Of a stretch of 64,000 nt of DNA, positions 10,293 to 20,742 are shown in pieces. The stretch covers positions 372,001 to 436,000 of the forward strand of contig CAJZBQ010000013.1 in the NCBI GenBank assembly GCA_914767885.1. Reading direction: 5' to 3'. Every line of letters starts with the position of its first letter. Position 1 is the stretch's first letter. Source of the DNA: Blepharisma stoltei (Eukaryota; Ciliophora; Heterotrichea; Heterotrichida; Blepharismidae). Both the position numbers and the translations under genes were made by a program. A model generated the notes under the pieces. It saw only the letters and a program-made list of their open reading frames with translations, made no database searches and had not been told where the DNA came from.

Positions 10293-11975
10293 ATGGCGTA
10301 TTTACACGTGTTTTTAACTCTTTTAGGATTCACACAAGCTGCTCTTTACAATTTATCGTCATCAAGTGTTCACATCCTAACAACCCAGAACTTCGATAAG
10401 CAAGTTACTAGGAGGAGAGATAAATGAGTGAGTGTTGTTCATTACTATAAAGAAAATGATGGGAGATCGGAACTTCATGCTGTAGAAATGAACCATTTTG
10501 CTGAAGACTGGCAAGGTGTTTTTATTATTGGCTCTGTTGACTGTGATAAATATTCTGAATTATGTGAAGCTCACGATATAAGAGAGTTTCCATCAATTAA
10601 AGTTTACCCACCATACCCAGCTCCAGTTAGCCTATATGAGGGTGAAGTCACTTCTAAATCTCTTACTCCCCCCCCCTCCGTGAGTGAACAAAAAAATTTT
10701 GTTCACTCACGGAGGGGGGTTAATTTTTTTTTTTTAAAAAAAATTTATATATAAATTTTATAAAAAATATTTTTTTTTGAAATTTAAAAAAAATCCTAAT
10801 TCGCAAAAATTGGAAAGCAAATATTAATTCAATTTGCAAAATTTATGTTTTAAAAAGCAATTTGTTTAAAATTAAACAGAATTAGCTCTATATTTCATTA
10901 TACTAATTATCATTTTATATATTAAAACTTTTTTTCCATAAAAAATTTTTCTATTAAAACAATTTTTGTTCACTCACGGAGGGTGGGTTTTTGGGCAAAA
11001 AATAGCGATTTTTCTAAATGGTTTTGTTCGCTCACAGAGGGGGGGGGGAGTTAGCGCATATGCAGCTAAATATGTCCCTTCGAACGTTATTGAAATTTCT
11101 AATGAAAATTTGCAGACTTTTCTAGACGACAAGCCAGCAGTTCCAAAAGTGATTTTATTCACAGAAAAAGCTGGAAATCCTACTCTCTTCAAAGCCCTCA
11201 GTGTATCATTTGAATCTAAAATGTTCTTTGGGATTGCTAGAAAAGATGACGATGCTGCAGTAAAGAAATTCAAAATCAAGGATTTTCCAAAAATCATATA
11301 AGATTTTATATCAGACTTAACTAAAATTTCAATGAAAATGCTATATTTCTCATTATGAGCTATATTAATAAATTTAGATAAAAATGAATAATTTATAAAA
11401 CAGTAGACCAAAAGCATAAAGAATATTCTGGAGAAATCAAATATCGCTCAATTTTCGAATGGCTTAATGTGTATTCCGAAACTTTTGTTCATGGGGGAAA
11501 CGAAGAAAGCTCCAGCACAAAATCTTGGATCATTGAAGCATTGCCTCAAATGCATAAACTTTCAGTTGATGATATTTGCTATAAACAAGAATCAATGTGT
11601 GGGATTTTCTTTTTAGAGTCACAGCCAGATGAGCATATTATTACAATGTCAAGGGTGCTTGCCAGCAAATTTAGCAATAAAGATAGAGGAATTAGTGTCA
11701 AGTTTATGTGGCTTGATTTAAATACTGATAAAGCCTATGCAGACAAGTTTGAAGGAGTAGAAAAAGATAAGCTTGTGTTTTTGAAATATGGCAAGAGAAG
11801 CAGATTCGTCCTGCATCAAGGAGAGTTAAGTGAAGGGGGTATTGAAAAGACTTTGACCAGAATTGTGGGTGGAGATGGGAAGTTCACAAATATCAAAGGA
11901 AGCTTACCTGAGTTAGCTCCACCCAAAACTAAGTATAGAGCTTATAAATATATTTGCATAATTATTTTATGATAA
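10293..11975 (+). CDS. PDI-like protein without CxxC (two IESs)
   Basis: The signal peptide (MAYLHVFLTLLGFTQA) and a thioredoxin-like domain (about residues 25-120) resemble PDIA6-type disulfide isomerases: VDCDKYSELCEAHDI and EFPSIKVYPP are the typical second half. Where YAPWCGHC is expected the protein has a YYKENDGRS segment, so the redox dicysteine is missing. A second thioredoxin-like region has KKFKIKDFPKII. TGA at about 10426 and at the last codon encode Trp. The MITE at 10666-11053 and a short IES near 11297-11404 must be removed, giving 395-399 residues. It probably acts as a lumenal chaperone rather than an isomerase. No ER-retention tail is seen. Confidence 0.8.
10666..11053 (+). 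mobile_element. MITE-A copy, IES in PDI-like gene
   Basis: 388 bp between TTA copies (10663-10665 and 11051-11053). Hairpin arms TCCGTGAGTGAACAAAA, internal GGAGGGTGGG stem near 10978, and a terminal G tract plus GAG. Removal gives TCT CTT AGC GCA in frame. Confidence 0.9.
11297..11404 (+). other. Short IES (95 or 107 bp)
   Basis: The PDI-like frame stops at TAA 11299 and reopens as DQKHKEYSGE near 11406. Two TA pairs restore the frame: 11297/11404 (107 bp removed) and 11299/11394 (95 bp removed). The stretch is AT-rich with several stops. Sequence alone does not decide between them. Confidence 0.65.
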
Positions 11976-12082
11976 TTATATATTTATTTTTCCTTATTAA
12001 AAGGAACGAGAATAATCAGTAAAATAATTAACGAGATTTCACAATTTTTGAGTAGAAAATTATATCGAAAAATATAAATTAA

Positions 12083-13775
12083 TTATTCAGTGTAATCAGC
12101 AATCCCAATTAAAATATGGAGCCCGGTATGGCCTCCCGACCATGCAGCTTCCAATGCATATTTTAATTATTTACGGCAAGATTTTTCCAACCCAGAAATA
12201 GACAGCTATGCTAGGTAGCTAGTCCTAATCCATTTAGGGCCTAGAATTAGTCCGCTTTCAAGCTGGATTTTACATCGAGGGAAAGTGTGACTTGGAGTTG
12301 AAAAAGGGAAGCTCAGCAAAGCTTTATATGCCTATAGGCAACTCTCTAGCGTGAAGCCAGAAGCCACATCCTAGGCTGCAAGTTTTTCACTTTTGCCGAA
12401 AGTTAGACAGAAATTCCATTTTTTTAATTTTTCTCCCACGGCGACCCCAACTCAATTTACTCTTAGTTAGACGAGATCCTCAGATGGAGATATGTTAACT
12501 CCCTAGCGGGATGGCGGCAAGCGGCTCAGCGAAGCAAGGTGGAGATGCGCACCTCAGGCACTATCAGGAGCTTCTCAATAATAACTTAATGCTAATTTGA
12601 ATGTAATCCGCAATACCACCTTCAGTAATCATATACGTTGCTTCAGCTTCAGGCAAATTCGGTGAATCGTACACTTTCATGACCCTGCTATCACCTCTCC
12701 CATAATTATAAAATCGCGCAGGGAGGAAAGGTTTACGAAATGGAGCATGCGCAGGAGTTAAGCCTGCGACGTCATCAACTGGGAGTTAAAAGGAAGGTTT
12801 TGATATTGCTCCCTGCTGAATAGAGAGTATCATGTTAAAATTCTGAGTAGTCTATTCTACTCTATCCCCTCTCCCTTTTCTCAAGGAAAGCCTGACAGTT
12901 GATGCATGCGCCATAATATGTCCACCAATAGGCTTTTTGGAGTCCGCTTGAAACATCGCTCCTCCATCCACCTGTGCTACGACTTGATTTGTGATTAAAA
13001 CCGCAATCCCAAATTCGTCAGCCAGCCTTTGCAGATTCCTTAAAAACCTCCCAAGATGATTTTGCCTTGCCGCAAGCTCTCCTCTTCCTGTGTAATCAGT
13101 TCTATATAGTGCAGTAGCTGAATCAACAATTAACAACGCATAATGACTTTCAGCCATTATAGCTGCTGCTTGAATAAGCAATTGCAATTGATGATCAGAA
13201 TTAAAAGCGCGGGCATAGCCTATATTATCTAATGTGGTTTGAGGGTCAAGCCCAAACCGCTTTGCAATTGATTCTATACGGTCAGGACGAAAAGTCCCTT
13301 CTGTGTCAATGTACATAACTTTGCCAGCAGCCCCTCCGTTAGAAGTTGGCAATTGCGAAGTCACTGCAAGAGTGTGGCATATTTGGGTTTTTCCTGTGCG
13401 AAATTCACCAAAAAGTTCAGTTAGCGCACCAGTTTCCAAGCCCCCGCCTAACAATTTGTCGAGTTCTGTACTGCCTGTTGTGATATAAATTAGGTTTTTA
13501 CGGATCTCATATTGGTCTGAAGCGGAAATGAAACCCATTGGGTATAGCTTTCTGGCTGCTTCACTGATTTTGTCAGCTTTTGCTTCAGAAATGCCTTTCA
13601 CTGCTAAAAGTACTTTTCGCGTTGAAAAGGCAATTGACTCTATAGTTTGAAAGCCTGCATCTTGTAGTTTTGTTATGTCAGATTGGTTAATCCCGAAATC
13701 CTTTAGTCTTTGTATAGGTATTGGGCCTGATTCAATTTGCATGTTTTCTTTGTCTTCTACACGCTCTACCTGCAT
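12083..13775 (-). CDS. RAD51: RAD51 recombinase with two GC-rich insertions
   Basis: Strand-exchange ATPase of homologous recombination in the nucleus. Reconstructed length is 335 residues, matching the family. N-terminal helix-hairpin-helix region ([19 protein letters not shown]), Walker [10 protein letters not shown], then [25 protein letters not shown] (Walker B), the L1/L2 loop segment [11 protein letters not shown], and [11 protein letters not shown]. The C-terminus is split. RKGRGD is followed by a 174 bp insertion, then [17 protein letters not shown]. After GGIADY comes a 511 bp insertion, then TE and TAA. ATG 13775 ([11 protein letters not shown]) fits RAD51 better than the upstream ATG at 13823. 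The RAD51 versus DMC1 choice rests on the [10 protein letters not shown] tail and is fairly firm. Confidence 0.93.
12093..12603 (+). mobile_element. GC-rich insertion in RAD51, diverged TSD
   Basis: The flanks GTAATCAGCAAT (12092-12103) and GTAATCCGCAAT (12603-12614) are a 12 bp direct repeat with one mismatch, both coding for the RAD51 end (IADY). The interior is GC-rich; the plus-strand 5' end reads AAAATATGGAGCCC. TA at 12093-12094 and 12604-12605 allows precise removal of 511 bp. Confidence 0.75.
12690..12863. mobile_element. Short insertion in RAD51, 14 bp TSD
   Basis: CTATCACCTCTCCC (12688-12701) and CTATCCCCTCTCCC (12862-12875) differ at one position. Removing one copy with the 160 bp between them, cutting at TA, joins RKGRGD to SRVMKVYD in frame. 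Confidence 0.75.
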
Positions 13776-14048
13776 TTTAAATATATATCTAAAATATGGG
13801 AAACTTTTAATTGTCTTTAGCATTAAATATTTATGGCAGATAAAAAATCATTAATTAAATTCAAGCACTCAAGCTATTTGATATTTATGTATTTTTTATT
13901 CTTGTGCAAGTATTTATTATAAAATATAGTAATTAATTTTTCCTTACATTAGAGTTGCATGCTGACCTGGACATTAAAACTCATTTATTTTTATATAAAG
14001 GAGAACTCCAAGCTAGTCGTTTTATTTAAAAGGTAAATAAACTCGAAA

Positions 14049-15994
14049 ATGGACGAAGATAAATCAGGCAAAGACAACGATGAAGCTCCTCTAATAAGCA
14101 AATCTGATTATAAAGATCCATCTTGGGACGATTATTACAAAAAAAGCTACAAAGATCTGCTTAACTCTCCAAATGACCTTTGGATGGTTCTTTTTATTAA
14201 AACTGTCGGATTTGGTGGATTTTCAATGATTTTGGTCAGTGCATCTATCTATTTATCAGAAGTCCAAGATTTTTCAGACACCACAGTTGGCTTTCTATAT
14301 GGAATAGCTGGCATTTTAGCTGCAATCTATACAGTCGCACTTTCAAGTATCCCTGACAGATTTGGAATAAAAGTTTCCATGATGATCTCAATGGGTTCTG
14401 GGTTTATAGGATTTATGATGCTTATATTTATTACTCAAAAATACATACAACTATAGCCCATACCCTTCTATAGATTTCTTATCGAACAAAATGTAATGGA
14501 TGTTGAACGATCAAGTCAGACTCTATCAAAGGGACAAGCTTGATCTCTATACCAGAAGGGTTAAAAGTCACATGTCACAAAATGGTTGACAAATATGAAG
14601 CACGCGCCAATTTTAAAATGGCTTTATTATTAATTAATTAATATTAAAGTTGGAGTTATATGTTTTATTAAGGAAGAGATTATAATTTTATTTTAGCGTT
14701 TTGAAAAAGAAGGAAAAAATTGGTAAGATGCTTATCAGTATCAGTCTAAACTAGTATTTTAAAATCAAAGTAATTTAATAATAAAGCCATTATAAAAATT
14801 AGCGGGCTTACTTGTCAAATTTATTCACATTTGTCAACCAATTTTTGATATGCCACTTTTTAACCCTTCATAGTCTAGAGTTCCAGTTCGTTCCTTTGAT
14901 AGAGTCTGTCTTGATGCTCAAATGTTTACTACTTTTTGTTCAATAAAGAAATCTATATAGGGGTATAGGCTATACTTATATTAGGCACATTTGTTTTAGT
15001 CCCTCTTGTTCTCAGTCCTCCAGCAGCCAAGCTAGCAGTAAAAAAATACACATCGAGCGACGCAAGAAGCATGGGATTTTCAGTTTATATGATGGTATTT
15101 TATGGCAGCATTGCTATTTCTGCAATAGCAGTTGACATTATTCTCACTATAGGTGATGAGGATCAAGAAACTTTTAGGATTCTTTTTATCATTTCTGCAG
15201 TTTGTATGGGATTTGCATTTTTCCTAGCTTTACTATTAAGAGAATTAGATTACTCTTATAGAGGGCAAGAAATTGTGGCTGTAGATAAAAATGAAGGCTC
15301 GAACTGGGAACATTTACGGTCAATTTTGGTTTTAAAATCTTTTTGGAGACTTGTATTGCTATGTGTAACTCTGTCGTTTATTCGGTCTGTATATAATCAT
15401 CTTAATATCACTTTGCCTCTTTACATGTATAGAGACATTGAGGATGGGGCTCATTTCGGATATATCATTGCGCTTCATGAAGTACTTATGATTATTTTTA
15501 TTCCTATTTTGACGATGCTGATATATGTGATGAATAATTACTCTTTGCTTGTTTTTGGGAGTTTTATTACGGCTGCAGCACCTTTAGTACTTTTATTTGG
15601 AGCTAGTTATTTAACGGTGTGCATTTTTGTGTTTTTTGTGAGCTTAGGGGAAGCGATTCATGCGCCGAGAATAATTGATTATACGATGGAGGTTGCTACT
15701 AAAGGACGTGAAGGAGTGTTTTTGGCAGTAGCTGCAAGTCCTTTAGCCCTAAGCTTTATTTTTACAGGTATAACAGCAGGTCCTTTACTTGAAGAATATT
15801 GCCCAGAAGATGGAGAAAGGGAGTGCTGAAAAGTCTGGCTATTTGTATCAATAATCGCGTTTGCTGCTACCCTTGTACTGCTATTTTGCCGAAAGTGGCT
15901 AGAGCAGCCATATTTTGAATCACATCCTTATATGTCTTGCTCAAAAGAGGCTAAAGAGGATAGGAAGAGTAAAGAAACCGAACAAATTGAATAG
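14049..15994 (+). CDS. Major facilitator superfamily transporter with foldback IES
   Basis: 474 residues after removing the 521 bp IES at 14454-14974; the reconstructed length is exactly 475 codons. About 12 hydrophobic segments are spread from residue 45 to 440. The cytoplasmic loop after TM2 has SIPDRFGIK, matching the MFS GxxxDRxG signature. A polar N-terminus and a Lys/Glu-rich C-terminus frame the membrane part. TGA at about 15828 is Trp and the stop is TAG. The substrate cannot be told. The IES falls between TM3 and TM4. Confidence 0.82.
14454..14974 (+). mobile_element. Foldback element (family E) as IES in MFS gene
   Basis: Long terminal inverted repeats of about 190 bp each: the left starts TATAGCCCATACCC and the right, reverse-complemented, TATAGCCTATACCCC. 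Both continue with ATAGATTTCTT, a CAGACTCTATCAAAGG match, and a TTGACAAAT plus TTTATTATTAA region. The flanks are TA (14452-14453 and 14973-14974). Same family as the ends of 39954-43839. Confidence 0.88.
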
Positions 15995-16084
15995 AAAACG
16001 CATTTTTAATTAGTCCACATTTTATAATTTATTTAATTGCTAACCGCAAAACTACAAATCAGTTATATTAACATTTAATTTTGA

Positions 16085-17038
16085 TTAAATGTGAAGGAGA
16101 TTCATATAATTCGCAAACATCGCATTTCTGATACTTCTTGTTGGTTTGATTCTTCTTATGGGATTATTTGAATATTTCCCATAATAAATATTCTTGGGGC
16201 TATCTTTTCCAGTTTGGATATTTTGTGATGTGTCTTTTATTTCTTCAAGCACAGTTTCTAAATGATTTAATTTATCCAAAACATGACTATCATTTATAAT
16301 AGTGGAAGGTTTGTCATTAGCAGTGTTAAGCTCATCAAACAATGAAGGCATATTTTTTGAGCTTGACTCAGAAAACGACGAATCTTTTTTCATCACAATT
16401 CTTCCTTGAAATGTGCAAGGATCACTGCATAGTTCATTCACATTTGCATTTAATCGCTTAATTTGACACTCAGTTTGTTTAGATGCATCTAAATAATACT
16501 CAATAAGATCTCTTAATTTATTGCCCACATCTAAATTTATTTCCAGGCTTTCCAAACATTTTTCAACAACTTTGCTTTGAGATTCAAATGAGTCATGAAA
16601 TAAGTTAATTTCGTCTTTTAAATCGTCAACAGCTTGCTTAAGCTTATTTGAGATACCCTTAGGTTTTTTAGATTTTATGTTTATATTGCTAATGTACTGA
16701 CGCAATTGCATATTTTCCTCATTTAATTTAGATATCGTTTCACTCATAAATTTGTTTTCATCGCATGATTCTCTAAACTGGTCTGCTGATCTGCATAAAA
16801 ATTACAATGTCATTTGCTCGATATATTTTTTTCGGTCTTCTACCGCTTCGTTGTATTTAAGAGAGAGTTTCTCTAATTTGTGCTTTAAGACGACAATTTC
16901 TTGTTTTAAAGGAAATTCAACTCTGCTGACTGTCTCATCTTTTCCATCATCGTAACAGGGAGACTCTTTTGGAGAAGGGATTGTCAGGCGACGCTCGTTC
17001 CGACGAAACATTTGTGATAAATTATTATAAAGTATCAT
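16085..17038 (-). CDS. Coiled-coil protein with a 15-nt intron
   Basis: 312 residues once the intron at 16791-16805 is removed; the unspliced frame hits TAA inside the intron. The sequence is helical: KLEKLSLKYNEAVEDRKK in the N-terminal half and SKLNEENMQLRQYISN after the intron. A linker rich in Ser/Asn precedes a basic C-terminus. Ends at TAA. No recognised domain. There is no MITE, which makes it a clean example of the intron type in this genome. Confidence 0.72.
16791..16805 (-). other. 15-nt intron
   Basis: GTAATTTTTATGCAG on the minus strand, with GTA and CAG ends. Removing it turns an in-frame TAA into a continuous frame (ACA TTA TCA GCA). Confidence 0.85.
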
Positions 17039-17434
17039 ATTTATTTAATTAGGAAGCTTAAAATATTAAACTAAAGGAATCACAGCTAAGAAAAATATTT
17101 AAAGATATAGTAATGCTATTGAAAATAATTTTATTATGAATTAGGTTTTGAGTGGATTCAGCATTTTTTATTTATTTTAAATTAAGGTTAAGGCTGAAAT
17201 TTTGATACTAATTAATTGATTTTAAGCTTCTGAGTATGTTAGATTATGAAATTTAGAATATCTCTAAATGGCACTATCATTGATGAATATAATATTTCAG
17301 TCAAATTAAAGTCTTAATGCTAATATATTAATTGCTATTTTTTAATAACACTTTAATAATACTTTAATTGCGAGATATTTTGAATAATTTATTCTTATTT
17401 CAATAAATGACAAAAATTATTTAATATTTGTATT
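17039..17434. other. AT-rich divergent intergenic region
   Basis: Lies between two divergent coiled-coil genes and presumably holds both promoters. No ORF, hairpin or repeat stands out. Confidence 0.5.
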
Positions 17435-18226
17435 ATGAACGGGTTTGAAGAAAATCAAGAAGGAAACAATCTCGATCCAGTTATGTAATATCTATACAGA
17501 GCTATTGACAAGCTGAAAAAACAAAACGAAAAGCTCAGGAGCGAGCTAAAAGTTTTAAGTCGAGCACTTGATGAAGCATTAGACAAACAAAAGAAGCAGG
17601 AAAGAGAAAGAGCCAGAGTTCCGCCTCGAGAAGAAGGCAGCACAGAAACCGAAAAAGAGCTTCAAACCTCTCTTGCCCGCATAAACAAATACAAAAAAGA
17701 CATAGCGAATATGAAAAAGCAATTAGATGGAAATCTTAATGAATCTAAAATAACTGACTTAGAAAACCAATCAAAATACCTCAGCAAACGAATCCAAGAA
17801 CTTGAAGCTGAAAACGCATCACTCATGAAAATCGAAAAAGAGCAAAAAAAAGCCCTAGATAGTGCAAATAATGCCCAAGGGTACCCAGAAAAAGTTGAAT
17901 CCTTAAAACAAGAAATTAAATCACTGAAAGAAAGATATAGAGAGCTATTATCAAGGCAAAAACAAGACGAAAAAATATTGAAGGAGCAGCATGAAAAATG
18001 TGTGGATTTAGAAGAAAAATGCAGAAAAATCAAAGCTATGATAAAACAGAAAAAGCAAGAAGAAGACGAGCCAAAACCTAAAGAAATCACTGAAAGAGAT
18101 ATAAGGGAATTAGAAGAAAAAATAAAGGAAACTGAACAGAAGAAAAAAGAAGAAGAACAAAAACTGAAAAAAAGAATAAAAGAGTTAGAATCTCACTCCC
18201 CCTCCTTTAAATTCAACAAAAAATAA
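17435..18226 (+). CDS. Coiled-coil protein with a 15-nt intron
   Basis: 258 residues. Start MNGFEENQEG; the intron at 17485-17499 removes an in-frame TAA and joins DPV to AIDKLKKQNEK. Almost the entire protein from residue 20 on is Lys/Glu/Gln-rich coiled coil, ending SPSFKFNKK before TAA. No in-frame TGA. It is followed by another short coiled-coil gene on the same strand, about 100 bp downstream. Function unknown. Confidence 0.75.
17485..17499 (+). other. 15-nt intron
   Basis: GTAATATCTATACAG, GT...AG. Excision gives GTT ATA GCT in frame and removes a TAA. Confidence 0.85.
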
Positions 18227-18330
18227 TCTGCTTCAATTTTTCCATTAAATTAGTTCAAAACTAAATTTATAAAAATTAGTATTTGCCTGGATATAAATTA
18301 AAATTTTTTATCTATATTTTCCAATTTAAA

Positions 18331-18828
18331 ATGGGGAGTCAGGTAAAAGAAAGCAGGTATAATATCAATACTTTGAACATCAAATTGAAAGAAAAAGACC
18401 AAGAATGCAGATTAAGTATGCTCAAAATAAAAGAGCTGAGGAGAGCAGTTAGACATAATCAGCTTAAGCCAATTCCAAGGCCAGAAAACAATGAAAGTGT
18501 GAACAACAGTCGCCAAAAAGTTATGAAATCACAAGAGTCAATAAATTCCAAGAATTCAGATGAAAATATAAGATTCAGCAGAGAAGCAAGAAAAATCAAA
18601 GATTTGAAATCCAGAAACGAAAAAAGCCAGGAATCTGGATCTGATATTGATGAATATCAAGGTGAAATTGGCAGAGACACTCCTCAAAAATCATCATCTG
18701 TTAGTCCTCAAGGCACACCCCAACAAGATTTTTCTGAAAGATTCGAACAGCCTATAGAGCCTGCAAAGAAAGCTGAAGAAGCTGATAAGCCTGCAGTCTT
18801 TTCTAAGCCAAACTTTAGACTTCGCTAA
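18331..18828 (+). CDS. Short coiled-coil/disordered protein
   Basis: 165 residues from ATG 18331 (MGSQVKESRYN); the upstream frame is AT-rich and unlikely to be coding. A short helical segment (KLKEKDQECRLSMLKIKELRRAV) is followed by a Ser/Gln/Pro-rich disordered tail. Same orientation as the previous coiled-coil gene. No domain is recognised. A missed junction to the upstream gene cannot be excluded but nothing requires it. Confidence 0.6.
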   Translation: MGSQVKESRYNINTLNIKLKEKDQECRLSMLKIKELRRAVRHNQLKPIPRPENNESVNNSRQKVMKSQESINSKNSDENIRFSREARKIKDLKSRNEKSQESGSDIDEYQGEIGRDTPQKSSSVSPQGTPQQDFSERFEQPIEPAKKAEEADKPAVFSKPNFRLR

Positions 18829-18858
18829 TCATTGATACCTCTAAAAAATTGTTTACAA

Positions 18859-20252
18859 TTATTCTAAATCTTTTACCTTTTTCCCGTCCTGCCAGAGAGC
18901 TTTTTTTACTTCACCGTTAGTCAAAATATACGTTCCTTCTCCATGCTGTCTGCCATTTCTCCATCCCCCTTTATATTGTTTTCCGTCAGCCCACGTATAA
19001 GTCCCATGCCCATGCTTTTTATCAACACTATATTCCCCATCATATTTTCTTCCGTCCTTTCATGTATAAACACCTTTTCCATGCATGTTATTATTTGTCC
19101 ATTCTCCTTCATACTTTCTTCCATCAAGCCATGTATAGCAGCCTCATCCGCTGATTTTATTTTCTACCCAATGTCCCACATATCTGCTACCATCACTCCA
19201 TGCATACAGCCCAAAGCCATTTTTCTTCCCATTATGATAGAAGCCTTGAAATCTGCTTCCATCAGCCCATTCTTCAACACCATATCCTTCTTGGAGATCA
19301 TTTTTTCAGTCTCCTTCATAGCATGCTCCATTTTGGTGACGATACACTCCCTTTCCATTTGTTTTTTCGTCTTTCCACTGGCCTTCGAATATATCTCCAT
19401 CAGTATGCCAAAATTTGCCATGGCCGTTTGCTTTATTGTCTTTTCATTCGCCTTCATACTTTGCACCATCTGGCCATATTTGGCAGCCTTGGCCATCTCT
19501 ATTATTTCCTGTTCACTGGCCTTGGTAGACTGCTCCACTTTTATAGGTGAAAGGAGGTCTGTGCTCTTTTTGAGCTGAGCTGGAATTGGATATAAATGCT
19601 GGTTTGTCTTCAGTTAAAAAATGATTTCTAGGGGCAGCTTTGTTTTTGGATAGATGGGAGTAAAGCTTTCGTACTTGGTAGCCTCTTCATAAGGCTTGAA
19701 GCTTAATAACTGAAGATTCTAACTCCCCGTCCCTCCATGAGCGAACAAAACCATTGGAAAAATCCCTAATTTTTGCTCAAAAACCCATCCTCTGTGAGCC
19801 AACAAAATTTTTTATGGAAAAATTTGATACATAATTGATAATTAGTATAATGATATCTCGAGCTAATTCTTTTCAATTTTAAACAAATTGCATTTTAAAA
19901 CATAAGTTTTACAAATTGAATCAATATTTGATTTTGGAATTTTTGTGAAGCGGGATTTTTTGAAAAAAAAATGCTATAAAATTTATATATAAATTTTTTA
20001 AAAAAACATAAACCCTTTCATAAGCTGACAAATTTTTTGTTTGTTCGCGGAGGGGTGGACTAAGCTTTTCTGAAGTGGGCTGGGATTTATTTTTGGGGCG
20101 GAAAATGATTTTGATGAGAGTTTGGTGATGTCAGTCTGAAGAGAGCCGAAACTTAAATCGTCGGCTAGGTTGTCTTGTTTGAGAGCTAAATCGAGATGCA
20201 GCTCTGATTCTTTGCTAGTGCATGTGCAGTTTGAACAATTAACTTGACCCAT
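18859..20252 (-). CDS. MORN-repeat protein with IQ motif and lipidation start
   Basis: 350 residues after removing the IES at 19723-20063. The N-terminus MGQVNCSNC offers a myristoylation (Gly2) and possible palmitoylation site. An IQ motif, IKLQALWRGYQVRK, near residue 75 is a calmodulin-binding signature. From about residue 120 come roughly ten MORN repeats (for example YEGEWTNNNMHGKGVYTW, YQGQWTGNN, YDGEYSVDKKHGHGTYTW). TGA is Trp many times, mostly at the conserved MORN Trp, so a standard-code reading would miss the protein. MORN proteins bind membranes or organise cortex; a calcium-responsive membrane-cortex scaffold is my inference. Stop TAA at 18859-18861. Confidence 0.88.
19723..20063 (-). 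mobile_element. Degenerate MITE-A, IES in MORN gene
   Basis: Begins CTCCCCGTCCCTCCATGAGCGAAC after TAA (19720-19722) and ends near GTTCGCGGAGGGGTGGAC before TAA (20061-20063). It is inverted relative to most other A copies: the internal GGTTTTTGGGCAAAAAxT signature is at the left. Removal joins AGC TTA GAA in frame. Confidence 0.8.
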
Positions 20253-20320
20253 TTTAATTTAAGTGAGTCATCATTCGACAGTTTGGAAAATAAATCATAT
20301 TAAGTATCAATAATTTAAGT

Positions 20321-20606
20321 TTAAGTTTAAATTTAAACGAATTACTCTAGTACACTCTTGCCTCTAAGTCTTGCTTACTTGAGGTCCAGCTGCATTAACA
20401 GCTCTGAACAGCAGTAGGTGGACCGGCATCATCGTCGAACCGTTAAAAGTAATAAGCCCTTCCAGACTTCTCTAGTCAGTGCCAGCCTCAGCACCGACTT
20501 CTTCTCTTAAAGCCAAGACTCTCAAGAAGCTTAATTTCTCTCACTAAGCTCGGATTATAAGTCAGCAGGTGCTAGGACCTATCCCTAATTGAATTTTTAA
20601 TATTGT
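20321..20606 (-). mobile_element. GC-rich SINE-like insertion, TSD ATAATTTAAGT
   Basis: An 11 bp exact repeat, ATAATTTAAGT (20310-20320 and 20607-20617), flanks 286 bp of higher-GC sequence in the 20253-20742 intergenic gap. The left edge has a (TTTAAG)-type repeat, which suggests a tail of a minus-strand insertion. It lacks the clear ATGGTG start of its relatives. Confidence 0.55.
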
Positions 20607-20742
20607 ATAATTTAAGTAAATTTATTAATCAGCAAATCAAATAATTAGTTATTATTTTATGAGCCTTCACGATTCCCTATAAAAACTCAGCAAATATAAT
20701 TATGCAAGGGATTCTCTTGCTAATTATATAAATTAATCACTA

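Noticed and set aside
12116-12560. rRNA fragment
   Set aside because: GC-rich but without any conserved rRNA motif I can recognise; the target-site duplication explains it as an insertion.
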